Shown: in pieces, positions 45,356 to 57,413 of the stretch
How the letters are laid out: each line of letters begins with the position of its first letter
Position numbering within the stretch: the stretch's first letter is position 1
The notes under the pieces: generated by a model
The model's input: the letters and a program-made list of their open reading frames with translations, nothing else
Told to the model about the DNA's origin: nothing
The model's database searches: none
DNA from: Dichomitus squalens LYAD-421 SS1
Taxonomy: Eukaryota; Basidiomycota; Agaricomycetes; Polyporales; Polyporaceae
DNA: 64,000 nt
Direction of reading: 5' to 3'
Assembly (NCBI RefSeq): GCF_000275845.1
Contig: NW_006766898.1
Span: 144,754 to 208,753, forward strand
Translations under genes and position numbers: made by a program

Positions 45356-46408
45356 TCATAGGTATTTCATAAGGAACTCCACAGTCGCCTTAAACGCGCC
45401 CTCCCTGCCGGCTTTGACCTTCGGATCGCTCTGTGGAAATCCGTCAGTGTAGATGCTTGGCGATCGTGGATCATGAATCGGACGTACGAGGTCGCCGCGG
45501 ACAGCAAAGCCGTGAGTGCAGCCTTCCCAGTATGTGTGCTCATATCCGGGAGCGAACTTGCCGCCGCCGAAAAGTTCATCAGCCTTCTGTCCAGCACCCC
45601 GAGGGAACTGGGGGTCAAACTCGCAGGCGTTGATGAGGAGTGGAGCCTTCGACTGTGCGGCGTATTTCTGCGAGGGGTGATTGTGGCTGTCGGTGGCCGC
45701 GGTACTACATACGCAATTCGCTCAATGCTTACCTCAAGATCCTGCGGGATCTGCAGGAGGGATGGGTGGGAGACAGCGACGACGTCGATCTCGTTGGTGA
45801 ACGCGAGTTCGAATGCCGGACGCCCGCCGTAGCAGAATCCGATGGCCGCAAACTTGGTGATACCCTGAGTCTTGAGGGCAGCGATCAGCTGGCGAATGAT
45901 GGGCAGCTTGCTATCCACTGAGTGTTTTCCGAGCCAGCCCATTAAATCGAAGCTGCTACCGGGGTTGAGAGCATCAGGGGGGACGGCGTCATCGCCGAAG
46001 AGGTCTGGAGCATAGACTTTGAAGCCGTTGCGAGCATAGTCGTCGGCCAACAACTGAATCAGGGAGCATCAGAGACAGAGTTTGTGCTTGACCCCGATGG
46101 ACTATACGACGCAAACCTTGTTGTTGGGCAAGGGCAGGCCAAACACGTCAGTTAGAAAGAGAATTGCTTTATCTTTCGGGTAGTCGATTGTCGGAGTCGC
46201 AACGTAGACCTCGACACCGCCGATAGTCTGAATCTGACCTGTGCCATGATCAAAGTCTAAGTATAGCAGTGCGTATGGCTGACCTATGCAGCATACCTTC
46301 AGGCGTACCCTCATGGCGGACACCTGTTGTTGGGTGTCAAACGGTCCTGCGGATGCCAATCGAACAGGGGCCTTCCTTACCTGAAACGCAGTGTGCACAC
46401 AGAGACAT
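45356..46408 (-). CDS. Dienelactone hydrolase family protein
   Basis: Six exons (46381-46408, 46297-46323, 46238-... to 46117, 45733-46053, 45488-45667, 45356-45430) give 250 aa in frame. The start MSLCAHCVSGVRHEGTPEG is typical of fungal members. The alpha/beta-hydrolase core shows YPKDKAILFLTDVFGLPLPN, then the nucleophile Cys133 in GFCYGG. Asp184 lies in INACEFDPQFP and His218 in EGCTHGF, completing the Cys-Asp-His triad. Family members hydrolyse dienelactone in aromatic breakdown or related esters; the substrate here is unknown. Exons 1 and 2 are only 28 and 27 nt. The gene begins a run of enzyme genes extending to 52.6 kb. Confidence 0.93.
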
Positions 46409-46554
46409 GTTGATAATCAATTGAAGGGGGTTGGAGAGCTGACTCACGTACAGTCCCCACACAGGTTTTATAGTGGGACGGTTACTAAGCGTGGGTACTA
46501 GACGGACCCTGCGAGGCAGTTCACCTGAACTATTCTCCAACTATAGAAACGAGT

Positions 46555-46734
46555 TTATGAAGACTCAGCGAGCTGCTGAGCAATCCGCTCCAGCACGTCA
46601 TCCCATGAACTGACAAAGTCAAACATGGTCGTCCTGGAGGTTTGAGGCGGCAGGTCACGTCTTGATACCTTGGCACATGCAGCCTTCTGATACTCCCGTT
46701 GCGTTGAAAATGGGCGACAGCGATTCAGACTCAT
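46555..46734 (-). CDS. Possible 59-aa small protein
   Basis: One unspliced frame of 59 codons, from MSLNRCRPFSTQREYQKAA to a C-terminus containing MFDFVSSWDDVLERIAQQLA, which looks like an amphipathic helix. No family is recognised and there is no paralogue in the window. It could be a real small gene, the last exon of an unseen gene, or chance. Confidence 0.25.
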   Translation of the reverse strand: MSLNRCRPFSTQREYQKAACAKVSRRDLPPQTSRTTMFDFVSSWDDVLERIAQQLAESS

Positions 46735-47024
46735 CAGTTGAGAAGGTTGTGTGAGCTATCCGGCAAACTTACTGTCAACCTTCATGAAAGTAGTTACTGG
46801 CTTGTCGTGCCCACTGCATGTGGTGTCGTTCTCAACTTCTCATCCTCCGGCCCGCGAGTCGGGCGCTAATCACAGTGTAGGGTTGGGTTTTAATTGATCG
46901 CAGTCCCCCCTTGCTATGGTGGCGCTGCCAAGTACTGCAGGCCTCCACTGTAGATGTCATAATTGTCATTTAACCAGCTTGATCCTCACCAATACTCGCT
47001 AAATTGCTTTCTCTCAGCCCGGTC

Positions 47025-48603
47025 ATGGATATATCATCAAACGCAAAACCTAGGTCGCTTGTGTTGGCTGGCTTTCGTACGGCTAGCACATTCGAAGACA
47101 TCCCGATAATGTGATGTACTATCTCATAAGTTCGAACGCACACGCCCCCTAACGCTATCACACGTGAAGTTGGTTCATTGCAACTGACAGCACTTTACTT
47201 CCAATAGCAACCTAGAGGACGCCAGGAACGATGATCCAGTTGTGCGGAGAGCGCTGGCTGACCAGATACGAGATGCTTGCATCAATGTGGGCTTCTTTTA
47301 CGGTATGCCTCCGGTTCCTTGGCAAAAGCACATGGTGGACAGCTGCTGATATGTTCTGCGGCGAATACCCAATAGTTAAGAACCATGGGATACCAGAAGA
47401 TACCATATCCAAGGCAGTCGACGCGGCTAAGCGATTTTTTGCTTTGCCACAGTCTAGAAAGACGGCACTGGACATTCACAAGAGCCCGAACTTCAAGGGT
47501 TATACGGCTCTGCTAGGGGAAAACACGAACCCAGAGAATCGCGGTGATCTTCATGAGGGGTTCGATATCGGATGGGAAGAGCTCACAGGGACTTCCCGTA
47601 CCGATGATGGACTCATGACTGGCGAGAACGTATGGCCAGCAGACATGCCTGGATTCAGAGAAGCAGCACTCGAATACTAGTGAGTGCTGGTGTCCCGAAA
47701 AATCTCGGCTTCTACAAGACTAAGTCTCATGCAGCCATTCGGCTGTGCGATTGGGACAATCGCTCTTCCCCCTATTCGCCCTCGCCCTCGACTTACCAGA
47801 AACATTCTTCGACGATAAGGTCGCCATTCATTCTTCCTTTCACCCACGCAATAGCCGATCGTTTGAGCCCACAGACGACCAAGCCAGCTGCGATCATGCG
47901 GTTGCTGTACTACCCGCCTCAGACCGGCCCTGTCGACGATAGGCTTCAAGGTATCGGCGCTCACACTGAGTAAGCACGACGGACGTGGATATAGAAGGTC
48001 ACTGACTCCGCGGACATACGGTCACAGCTACGAGGTACGTCTTGAAATTCTATCGAGCCGCTCAGTGGTGCTGATATCGGAACCAGTGTTTCACGATATT
48101 GTGGCAACAAGACGACGTTCAAGCGCTCCAAGTACTGAATGCGAACGGGAAATGGGTAAATGCTATTCCCATCCCTGGAACGCTTGTCGTGAAGTACACC
48201 CCACCCGCTTGGATCTGCTAGCGCGGGGTCTAACTCCCTTATATAGCTTGGGTGACCAGTTTGCAAGATGGACCAGTAAACTCTCTGAGCCGTATCATCG
48301 CTTCGTTATGATCTCATCCACCTGATCTTCCAGATGATGTGTTCAGGTCGACGGTTCATCGGGCCATCAACCGCTCCGGCGTCGAGAGATTTTCCATACC
48401 CCTGTTCTTCGGGACGGATTACGACGTCAAGCTTGAGGTGGGCCCTATGATCAAAATGTCGCTTGCATCGACTCACCCTATAAAAGGCTTTACCAAGTTG
48501 TGTATCCGAAGACTATCCCCCCCAGTATGAAGTGGTCACAGCTGGGGAATATGTCAAGTCGAGACTAGAGGCGACGTACACCCACTCGAAGGTGGAGCAC
48601 TGA
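47025..48603 (+). CDS. 2-oxoglutarate/Fe(II)-dependent oxygenase, IPNS-like
   Basis: Ten exons (47025-47110, 47208-47302, 47376-47679, 47735-47819, 47875-47969, 48028-48034, 48087-48193, 48247-48275, 48334-48437, 48487-48603) give 342 aa in frame. The N-terminal DIOX_N region has FEDIPIINLEDAR and INVGFFYVKNHGIP. The iron site is His220-x-Asp222 (GIGAHTDYECFTIL) with distal His278 (RSTVHRAINRSG). Arg288-Phe-Ser290 would bind 2-oxoglutarate. The C-terminus includes EVVTAGEYVKSRL. Related enzymes hydroxylate or desaturate small molecules, including isopenicillin N synthase-like and flavonoid-type oxygenases; the substrate is unknown. Exon 6 is only 7 nt. It lies between a hydrolase and an SDR gene. 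Confidence 0.93.
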
Positions 48604-48764
48604 GATGAGGAAACGCATGGCTCAGACGATTAATCCAGTGTAGCGTGATAGTGATACAAGTGTGTTCCGTAACGTCGACGTACATCTGCGCCTAATGCTC
48701 AGTATAGTATAGTGAGATCCAAGATATCCCATGTGCGCCCCAGGCGCATCTGACCGCGCCGGGA

Positions 48765-49916
48765 TCAGTAGCTGGACGGATAGAGGAGGAGGCGGCCGCC
48801 ATCAATTAACTGTACAGTTCCATTTAGATAGGCACCAGCCTGCAGGAATCAGTCAGTTCTCGAGCGCGATCTACATCCGACACAAGGCACGCACTCGACT
48901 TGTCAGGAACAGTATGAGACCGCCCATGTCGTCCGTCGTGCCAGCGCGGTGCAGCGGCACGCCGGCTCTGACGTATTCATCGGAGATGAGGCCGTCGACC
49001 ATTTCTGCGGTGACATGCGTCAATTAGGGCCACGATCAGCGCCCAAAGGAAGCGGCGTACCAGAAGGAAAGATGCCTGGCGCGATGACGTTGCTTCGGAT
49101 TTGCCAGTCCTTGAGGAAGTACGCGAGCATCTTGCCCAAGTGTGTCGCTGCGGACTTGCTGAGGGTATAGGACACGCTAAACACTTTGTCGTCCTTGCGG
49201 AAGGCTCCGCCGCTTGAGACTGTGAGGATCTGGCTGGTGACACCGGGCATGTTTCCGCGCTTGTTACCCGCATCGAGGAGGTCGAGGAAGCAGACGGTGT
49301 TGTACCATACAGCGGACACATTGACGTCGAACGAGTCTGCGAAGTCTTGAGGTGTGCCAGCGTTCCAGAGCAGCTCTTGGTACTTCTTCATATCGACCTC
49401 GCCTGGCCCGGGAAGCTTCGGCAAGAAATTTCTGGCTAGACCAGCATTGTTCACGAGAAGGTTGATGAACCCGTGTCGCTCACGGATTGTCTGTGCGACC
49501 GCCCGCATCGACTCGCGGTCCGTCACGTCGCCTTGCAGCGGGATGAGATTACGTCGGCGCTGAAGTCGGTCCGGTTTAGTTCGTTACTCCATATAGTAGG
49601 CGGGCGGGCGCGGATCTGCGTACGTTGTGTTCGTTTGCAGCAGCCTCAAGGACATCTAAGCGTCGTGAGACGATGTATACGATTGCCCCGTTGTGTTCAA
49701 GAGCTTTTGCGATCATAAGTCCAATACCTGTGTGAGATATTGTGTGAGCGTGATCCCCCTGACGTACCAACCGCTGATAGTCGTCAGGTACTCACCTGTG
49801 CCGCCGCCCGTTACGACAGCGACGAGACCCTCGACGCTGAACAGGTGTTGGGTATCCGACAAAACATTGCCATTCCTCGACTGGTTATTGAAGGTCGAGC
49901 TGCTGCTAACAGCCAT
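48765..49916 (-). CDS. Short-chain dehydrogenase/reductase
   Basis: Five exons (49796-49916, 49624-49727, 49061-49559, 48895-49004, 48765-48839) give 302 aa in frame; an in-frame ATG at 49931 would add five residues. A classical SDR Rossmann fold is visible. The cofactor motif TGGGTGIG is at residues 36-43, NNAG at 112-115, the catalytic Ser near 190 (TVSSGG), and Tyr206-x3-Lys210 in SYTLSK. The C-terminal GTVQLIDGGRLL closes the fold. The Arg-Arg pair after the second strand (SRRLD) favours NADP(H). The substrate is unknown. Three enzyme genes on its left and a GH16 on its right suggest an accessory metabolic neighbourhood, but co-regulation is not shown. Confidence 0.93.
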
Positions 49917-50870
49917 GGTGGCGATCGGCATTGCAGGAGTGCTGTCTGGTGGGGGGGACGTCGGCGAAAGGTGCGGTTGCGTCCCTTGCTTGAACGGGGG
50001 ACTCTAAGTAGGAGCTCGCTTACGGCCCACGACCGCTAGAGTTGCGGTGATTCCTGAATGATCCCAGACTTGCTGCATGCATGCCAGCCTCATTTGGCTT
50101 GGAACGGATGACACGGAGCACGGCTGAGAGCACCGCTGGGCGGCCAGCTGGGCTTGATCGGAACGCCGGGGTCGAATTTTCTCCTACCAAGCCAGAATCG
50201 CGAGCCCGAAACGCTAGTCTCCGTGCAAACCGTGCTGACCTCATGGCATGCTGGATCGCAAACTCTGTCCCGAGGGGAGGGCATGAAGGCGGAAAGAAGC
50301 CTAGGGGCGACGGAGAAGACGCGCGGAAAAGGCAGCGCGCTCGGCACCAGCGCGCGATTTACCAGAGGCGATCTTGACCGTACACGCCAGTGCCGCGGGC
50401 TGCCATCAGACACGCGATATGGTGGGAGAACACGAGCAGGAAATGGTGGTAGCAGCACTGCAAGCGGGTATCTTTGCACAACTTGCCTTTGCGCGACAGC
50501 GAATCGCCCAAACCGACGAGCCGGTGACGGCACGATGCGTGGTCGCGTGAAAGAAAATGCCGGGACATCGGAGGAAAGGAAGTCAGGCTTGATGATACAC
50601 TTTGCCACAGACGTGGCTCGGGTCCAATGCGGTACGTACTGAACGACAATATGAATGTTGCGTTCTGAAAGTGTAGACCGGTGGAGAACAAGTGGAGAAT
50701 GTCCGCGGCCTGTCTAGCTAGTGGTATAACACCTCGACTCTAGAGTGATATAGATACCGCGTTCATGTCCGCCGCAAGCATGTAGTCTGGGGTCGTGCTG
50801 TATGATATACGAAGTATGGAAACGGGAGGTGAAATAAAGAACCGCAGATGCGATGTCACTGTGTTAGACC
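49917..50870. other. Intergenic, no gene recognised
   Basis: Overlapping open frames of 160-170 codons occur on both strands (50090-50642), but neither has a recognisable domain or coding character. It contains the promoter of the SDR gene and the 3' flank of the GH16 gene. Confidence 0.45.
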
Positions 50871-52566
50871 TCACAGAGCCCAGACAAGCGCGAGTAGGCT
50901 TCCCAAGACCAGAGCAGGAGTCGCGAACCGCCCTAGCCCCACGGATCGAACGCCGCTTGAGGGCTGGATCACGGTCAACTCTCCGGGCTCGCCGTAAACT
51001 CGCAGGTAAGAGACCTCGAAATAAGCGGTGTTGTAGAACGATGGATCTCCGAGGACGTAGTCGTTGTAACAAACGCCCGTGCACGTCTGGTAGAACACAC
51101 TTGCGGCCCCGGCATAGTCTACGCAAGAAGAGAAGTGTTGTGATGTCAGTTTCCTACGCTTCGCGCCTCCGTGGGTGCGCACAGCCGCCGGCAAGTGGGC
51201 ATGCGTCAGAATGATAGGCCACGCACCACCGCATAACGTAATGTCGAAGACGATTTCTTGGGGCTGGAAGAACTCGTTGACGGCGCAGTCGTCCGCGGGC
51301 CAGTTTGCTACCGGTATCCCGAGAGTCGCGGTGTCAATCGTGCTCACGTTTCCTTGCAACGAACTCGGAAGTGTCGTGCGCTACGCTCTCATGACAGGTG
51401 AGCTTAAATCGCGTGGGGAACTGTAATGCATACGTTGAAGAACCAGATTCTGGGATAGCGGGACAAAGTGGCCCTGAGTAAGCATACACTAGTGTGCGTT
51501 TGGATGGCAGCTTACGATATGCCGTCTATGGCGAACTCTGTGACATACACGCCACCGCCAGCATTCGCGAAAGCTTGGCAGACATTCGTTTAGTCTAAAC
51601 GGGCAAGAACCGTGTCATGAGCTGCTGACCTTCGCCGTACGAAGCTGGACTCGGATTTGTTATGATGCAGCCTTGGTTGCTGTTGGCATCGATTGAACAA
51701 TCCGTGGAGTTGATAAGAGTACTAGACTGAACGGCGTTGGACGAATGCGTGCATCCCTATTGCCGTCATCGATCTTCTTTGAGTTCTCGGCACAGCGTAG
51801 AGCGGCCTGGTAGGTGGTTAACGACGTACTGGGTTAGTATGCAGTCCCATGTGACCCATCGGGTCCTGGTTGACGGCTTCGAACGTGTCGATCTGAGTAA
51901 TACAGTCATGATATGAGTTGAATGATGTCGAGGGTGGAACTTCCATATAGCTCACTTCGCCTCCCACTGGCCATGTTGGGGCAGAAGACCAGAAGGCGCT
52001 CCAAACTGAACACTGGAAAGGGGGGGACGTTGAGTGTTATTGATCACATCCGCACCCGCCGGGAGGGTGGAGCCGAACGAACCCCGTATGGTACGTGGAG
52101 TATGTCCGCAACCCAGACTGAGCCCACCGTGAACTGGTCCTTCGTGGAGAGCCGAACGGAATTGCGGTTCTGACCGAACTTTAACTGGGTGGTATTGTCG
52201 ACTTTCATGACCGCATTGCCAGCGTCATTGGTGAATGCGAGATTATCGTGGAAAGCGTCTTTGTTCCCCAGAAAGCTGGACATCAGCGTCAGCCAGAAAC
52301 TCGTACATGCATACTACGACGGAGCTTCTGAGCATACTTGACATTCCCGTGGGTTAGGTTGTCCGCTGAAACCGTGCTCGTCGGTCAGCAAGTGCGTGAC
52401 GGTCGGGTGGTTGTACAACAAACTCATACGCACCATTATTGTAGAAAGTCCAGTCATCGAAGAACGACTCCCCTGCGTATTCCTTCACCATGTTGTACTG
52501 CGCCGCAGCCCGGACCGCAGAGGGTAGAAGAAACGACGCATACGCAACCCAAAACGCGGTGAACAT
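50871..52566 (-). CDS. Glycoside hydrolase family 16 (beta-glucanase type), secreted
   Basis: Ten exons (52434-52566, 52338-52365, 52083-52275, 51956-52012, 51830-51892, 51630-51756, 51516-51573, 51434-51449, 51227-51380, 50871-51118) give 358 aa in frame. A signal peptide (MFTAFWVAYASFLLPSAVRA) precedes the GH16 fold. The active-site strand is WPVGGEIDTFEAVNQ, with nucleophile Glu137 and acid/base Glu142. Other family blocks are SVWSAFWSSAPTWP, GCIITNPSPASYGEGF and FFQPQEIVFDITLCG. The C-terminus has a Ser-rich spacer and a hydrophobic tail (ALVLGSLLALVWAL), consistent with a GPI anchor. It probably acts on cell-wall beta-1,3(4)-glucans, like basidiomycete laminarinases. Exon 8 is a 16-nt micro-exon. 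Confidence 0.93.
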
Positions 52567-54370
52567 ACTGGTGGGACACGGGGAAAGCGAGGGCAATCGC
52601 GTCGCCAAGAGGGACGGCACGATTGTTATAAAGCGGGTCTTACGATGCTTCTGCCGGCCTGACAGAGGCACCGAACGCGATGAGAAGTACGGAAGCTAAC
52701 AGGGACCCAATAGACCCTGAACGACGCTACGATATTATACAGTTGTCAGTGTCTGAGTCCTGCCGAGCATGACTTGATAGGTACCTGCGGGGACGGCACG
52801 GATCGAAAGTCGGGCGTATCTGCAGGAGACAGGGCAGGAAGCAAGGCCCCGGACGTCGAGGCACGATGAATGGGAATGCGGCCTGCTCGGAAGAGCTGTC
52901 AGCGCACTGCCTGATGGATGCCGCGCGGATGGTGCGGCCGGACAACAAATGGCTTGCCTGGAGTGTCTCAGGAGAGCGCTACAGGCGTTCAGTACACTCT
53001 GACGACCTTTGGCTTGCGAAGCAGAGGAAGATACTCTGCATGAGCGGGTTTCGTGCAGGCCGTTTATTTCGCGAAGGCGAATTTTGAGCACAATCGATCA
53101 CATAAGAGTATCATCAGGAACCGTGGGCCGTGTTTAGTCCCTTGCGCCCACGATTTAGACGCTTGAAGGCTTCTTTTCTCTCACTCAGCCTTGGGATGAC
53201 CTCGGTATGACTGCAAATGTGCCTTAGTCCGCTCCGCACGGTGAGACGAGAGAGAGCGGTCTGTGGAGACGATACATTGGGAGACTGGGGTGGACGTCGT
53301 GAGCTCATGCACACACGGAGAGCTCTCGAGGTGACTGAGATGCTCCTACTCGTAAACCGACGCCCATCGCAGCGGCTTACTTCCAACCTCAGCAAAAGGT
53401 GTCAAGCCGTCACGAGAGAGGTAGTACCTGTGCAACAACATGACAAGACGTCGATAGCTTGATAGCCCGTTCGGTGGCTTGGAAGCACGCACGCGTGCAG
53501 GCACGGTCGGAGGCTATCGGCATATGTATCCTGATTCCTGGCCCGGTGTCCGCGAACATACGCTGCCAGAGGCCGCGCAGATTTAAGCAAGTGGTGTCTG
53601 TAAGAATGTATCTTTCTTACAATATGTGTCATGTATACTCTGTATTGTGGAAGGGAATGCCGCAAAGAGATAGGGAGCTCTCACCTCTCAAACCCGGATT
53701 TCGCATCCAATGGAACCGGCGCTGGGTGCGATCCGTGAAGAAGCGATACCAAATCCCGGTGTTGACATCGCGCAATTCAGGGGGCAATCCAAGCAAGCCC
53801 AATAACGAATAGGGCCGAAGGAATACATGAGACGAGCGATGCCTAGACCGAATTTCATGTCGCACAGTCGTACGAGTGCTTTATATGAGATCGCGTCCGT
53901 GAGGCAAGGTGCTTTTGAATGCATCCCTTGTTGATCATCCGTACAGCCGGTCATGCGAATCTTCGAGAACCGATGGTGGGTGCGCAGAGGACTTCGAGGA
54001 TAAATTTGCCAAACCGCATAAAGAGAGCATGCCGAGAGCACATCTGGGTCGAGCTGGAAGCCCAGCTGATGTGGCCAGGATGTGTCGAAAGTGCTTCGAC
54101 ATTGCGGAGGGAGTCGGGAGTCAACGGAACGAATTGGAGCGGAGTAGGTCGGGACTGTACCCGAGCCTCGGAGTCTTGATTCTCAAGGGACGGCCAAGAG
54201 CATATCCTTGCTCCGACTCAATATGTGGCGCGGGAAGTTGGAAATGTTATGACAACAGGGATCGGGTCATCGGCAGCACACCTCGGCTACACCCTCTCCA
54301 CTGACGACGACTTCAACGGCATTTGCTGCAACATCTAGAGCAGCGTTTCTGCGAGACTCTTTGCATCAAA
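52567..54370. other. Intergenic, no gene resolved
   Basis: Divergent spacer between GH16 (minus) and FZO1 (plus). Minus-strand open segments near 53630-54040 (for example GLGIARLMYSFGP and DVNTGIWYRFFTDRTQRRF) have some coding look but no recognised family, and no consistent splice model was found. It may be a decayed gene. Confidence 0.4.
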
Positions 54371-57300
54371 ATGGCTCAGTCGTACTTCCCTGCTTCGGCC
54401 AGCGCCAGCGCGGGGTCGCCGCAGCCTCTGGTGGAGAGCTCACCGAAACATCTGAACGAAGGAGTCCAGGAGGCGTATCTCGAGCACAAGAATAGGTGAG
54501 CACAATGTTATTGTTTGGCTAGCCCATGCTCTGCGTCAAGGTGAGTCGTCTACATATGTTGGTATCAAGAAAATAGCACAACCATGAAGGATTATGTGAT
54601 ACATTACTATGTGTCACGAGGAAGAATTTCGCATGCTACCAGCTCCCAATAGTCGAGAGGGCATTCAGTATCCGGTGTATGGCTTGCAACCTGCAAGGTT
54701 CATTAGGATTGAGGCCTGCCTGGGTACCGCATCTCAGTCAAGTACATCTTCGCTTCGCTTCGACTACGCTAGGGAGTTGGCGCGAGAGGTGCAATGTTAC
54801 CCCCATCCGTTCGTTGTTGCAGCAGCTCCCTGTCTTCACTTGGAAGTCCGGACTTCGTTTCTTACGTCTTTCGCTTGCTATCATGATACAAACGCATATT
54901 GCTCCGCGGATGCATGGGCTACGCTGTATTTTGGTATCTCGAAGGGGTACTAACAGATTGGCAGATTACTGAATGCTTTGGATAACACGAAGTCGATCCT
55001 GGGAGATCTCCGCCAGTTCAACAAGGACGACTGGGTCGTTCGCTACCCTCAGCTGCAGGAGCAGCCCGCCACGGCTGAGTCGTCCGCTACCACCAAGCGC
55101 AGGGGCATGCGTCGTTCCCTCTCCTTCCCCGATGATCCGTCCTTTCAGGCCGATGTCGTCGTTAGCCCTGCCAAGGCAGGCTTGACTCGCTCCGTAACTC
55201 TGGCCTCTATCGCCGACAAGGAGGAAGATCCTGCAGCCGAGTATGAGGAGGACGGCGATCGTCTTGTATCAGCTGCCGAAGTGTCGGACTTCAACGTCTT
55301 CCGCCTTGACCTCAAGCTCGGCCCCCATGGCTCGTCTTCCTCCCCTGCAGCACTCGTGGCGCAGCTTGAAAAGTCGTCCATTGCCAATCTCCTGGACGAT
55401 CGCGTAGTAAACGCTGTGAATCACCTTAACAAGCTTCGCTCGCGCATCGAAGACACGTCTTCGAAGGTCCTCGTCACGGGTGATCTCAATGCTGGCAAAT
55501 CTACCTTTGTCAACGCACTCCTCGGCCGGGAGATCATGCCTGTGGACCAGCAGCCGTGCACGACGGCGTTCTGCGAGGTTCATGACGCGAGGGAGAACGA
55601 CGGAAAGGAGGAGGTCCATATCCTGAAGGAGGGCGCAACGTACTCCGCCCAGGACGAAAGCACGTTTACTCGGGCGAGCCTTTCCGATCTGGACGCGATC
55701 GTATCGGAGAACGAGAACGACTCACAGGTCCTCAAGATCTACCTCGCCGACCCTCGTGATCCGCAAGCGTCGCTCCTTAGCAACGGGGTCGTCGATATAT
55801 CTCTCATCGACGCTCCGGGTCTCAACCGAGACAACACCCACACCACTCGCGTCTTTGCCCGACAGGATGAGATTGACATCGTCGTCTTCGTCGTGTCTGC
55901 GGAGAATCACTTCACGCTTTCGGCGAAGGAATTTTTGACGAACGCCAGCAACGAGAAGGCCTACCTGTTCATCGTCGTCAACAAGTACGAACAGATTCGG
56001 GACAAGGCCAAGTGCAAACGCATGGTCCTCGAACAGATCAAGCAGCTCAGCCCACGGACGTACGAAGACGCGGAGGACCTTGTTCACTTCGTAGACTCAC
56101 AGCACGCGCTTCATGAGGGTACTTCCTCTTTCGGCAAGCTCGAGTCCGCCCTTCGCTCCTTCGTCCTCGTCAAGCGTGCGAAGTCCAAGCTGGCTCCTGC
56201 CTCGACATATCTCACCAAGCTCCTTGCTGATGTCGATCTTCTCGTCGGTACGAATGCGATTGTCGCGCAGAAGGAACTCGAGCGTGCACGTGACGACCTT
56301 AACCGTGTCCGTCCTGTGCTTGAGAAAATGAAGGGCAGCCGAGAGACCCTTGAGGAGAGCCTGGAGTCCATTGAGGAGGATGGCGCGTCGCATTCGCGTT
56401 CGCGCACGAAGGAGCTCCTGACTGATGCTGTTGAGCGCATTGGTCAGGGCAAGCTTGGCGTGGATGCTCCTTCCGTACACCTGCCGTCATACCCTGGTCT
56501 CCTTGGCATCTGGGACTACGCGCGCGAAGTTCGCCGCACACTCCTTGCTTCCCTGGACGCAGCCGTCAAGCTCGCAGAGGAGGAGGCGCGGATCGTGACT
56601 ATCGAGGCTGTCGACAAGATCGCGCAGCTCGGCGATAAGCACCTTCCGGAAGGTGTTGAGCGGTCGAAGCGCGTTTTCATGCCTGAGGCGATGTTCTCCT
56701 TCCGCGCCGACAAGAAGGGCAATCGCAAGTCACGCCAGGCTTCTCGCACCGTCGTTGCCGGAGGCATGTACGGCCTCGGTATTGGTCTTGCTCAGCGTCC
56801 TGACATGCTGGAGACCACGTTCTTCGATCTGTTCGACGTTCAGCATCAGTTCTGGATTCACTTTGGCGAGGGCAAGGATCAGCAGACCGAGGAAGTCACC
56901 GTCAGCACTCTTGGCTACGCGTCCGTTGGCCTAGGTGCACTCACGATGGTCGGCGGCAAGGCGATTGGCGCGCGCAGCCTTGTCGAAGGTATCGTGCGCG
57001 TCTGCGACATCTTCGAGAACGAGACGGCGCGCAAGTGGGCGGCCCCTGTCCTTGGTGCCGTCACCATCGGCCTTGTCACCTACTTCGTCCTCGAGCTTCC
57101 GAGCACCATTCCGAAGACGGTTGGGCGCAGGATCAAGGCGTCCCTTGCGAAGGAGAGCGAGGAGAAGGGCGAAGAGAGCTCGTTCATCGGCGCGAACGCT
57201 ACCCGGGTGAGCCGGGAGGTCCGCAAGGTGCTCAGGCTCGCGGGGTGGGACGTCAGGGAGCGGTTCCGGGCGGCGATGGAGGAGCATGGGCGGGAGGTCC

Positions 57301-57413
57301 ACGGCGCGGAGGAGATGGAGCGGACGGCGATGAAAGCTCTCGATCGCTTCTGCGAGATCGAGAAGCGTACGGGCGAAGTGCGGGAGTCGGTCGTGCTCGT
57401 GAGCGCTGCGTGA
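54371..57413 (+). CDS. FZO1: Mitofusin, mitochondrial outer-membrane fusion GTPase
   Basis: Two exons (54371-54495, 54965-57413) give 857 aa in frame. A cytosolic N-terminal region begins MAQSYFPASASASAG and is followed by the first helical repeat (NALDNTKSILGDL). The dynamin-type GTPase has G1 GDLNAGKST at about residues 214-222, G2 in QQPCTTAFCEV, G3 DAPGLN and G4 NKYEQ. A coiled-coil region comes next, then two hydrophobic segments (VGLGALTMVGG and APVLGAVTIGLVTYFVL), and a C-terminal coiled coil (AEEMERTAMKALDRFCEIEK). This is the full Fzo1 order; the protein tethers and fuses mitochondrial outer membranes. The single intron is 469 nt, far longer than others in this window. It separates the start from the conserved body. 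Confidence 0.95.

Noticed and set aside
50090..50642. Overlapping 160-170-codon frames on opposite strands
   Set aside because: Neither shows motif, signal peptide or splice support; probably non-coding.
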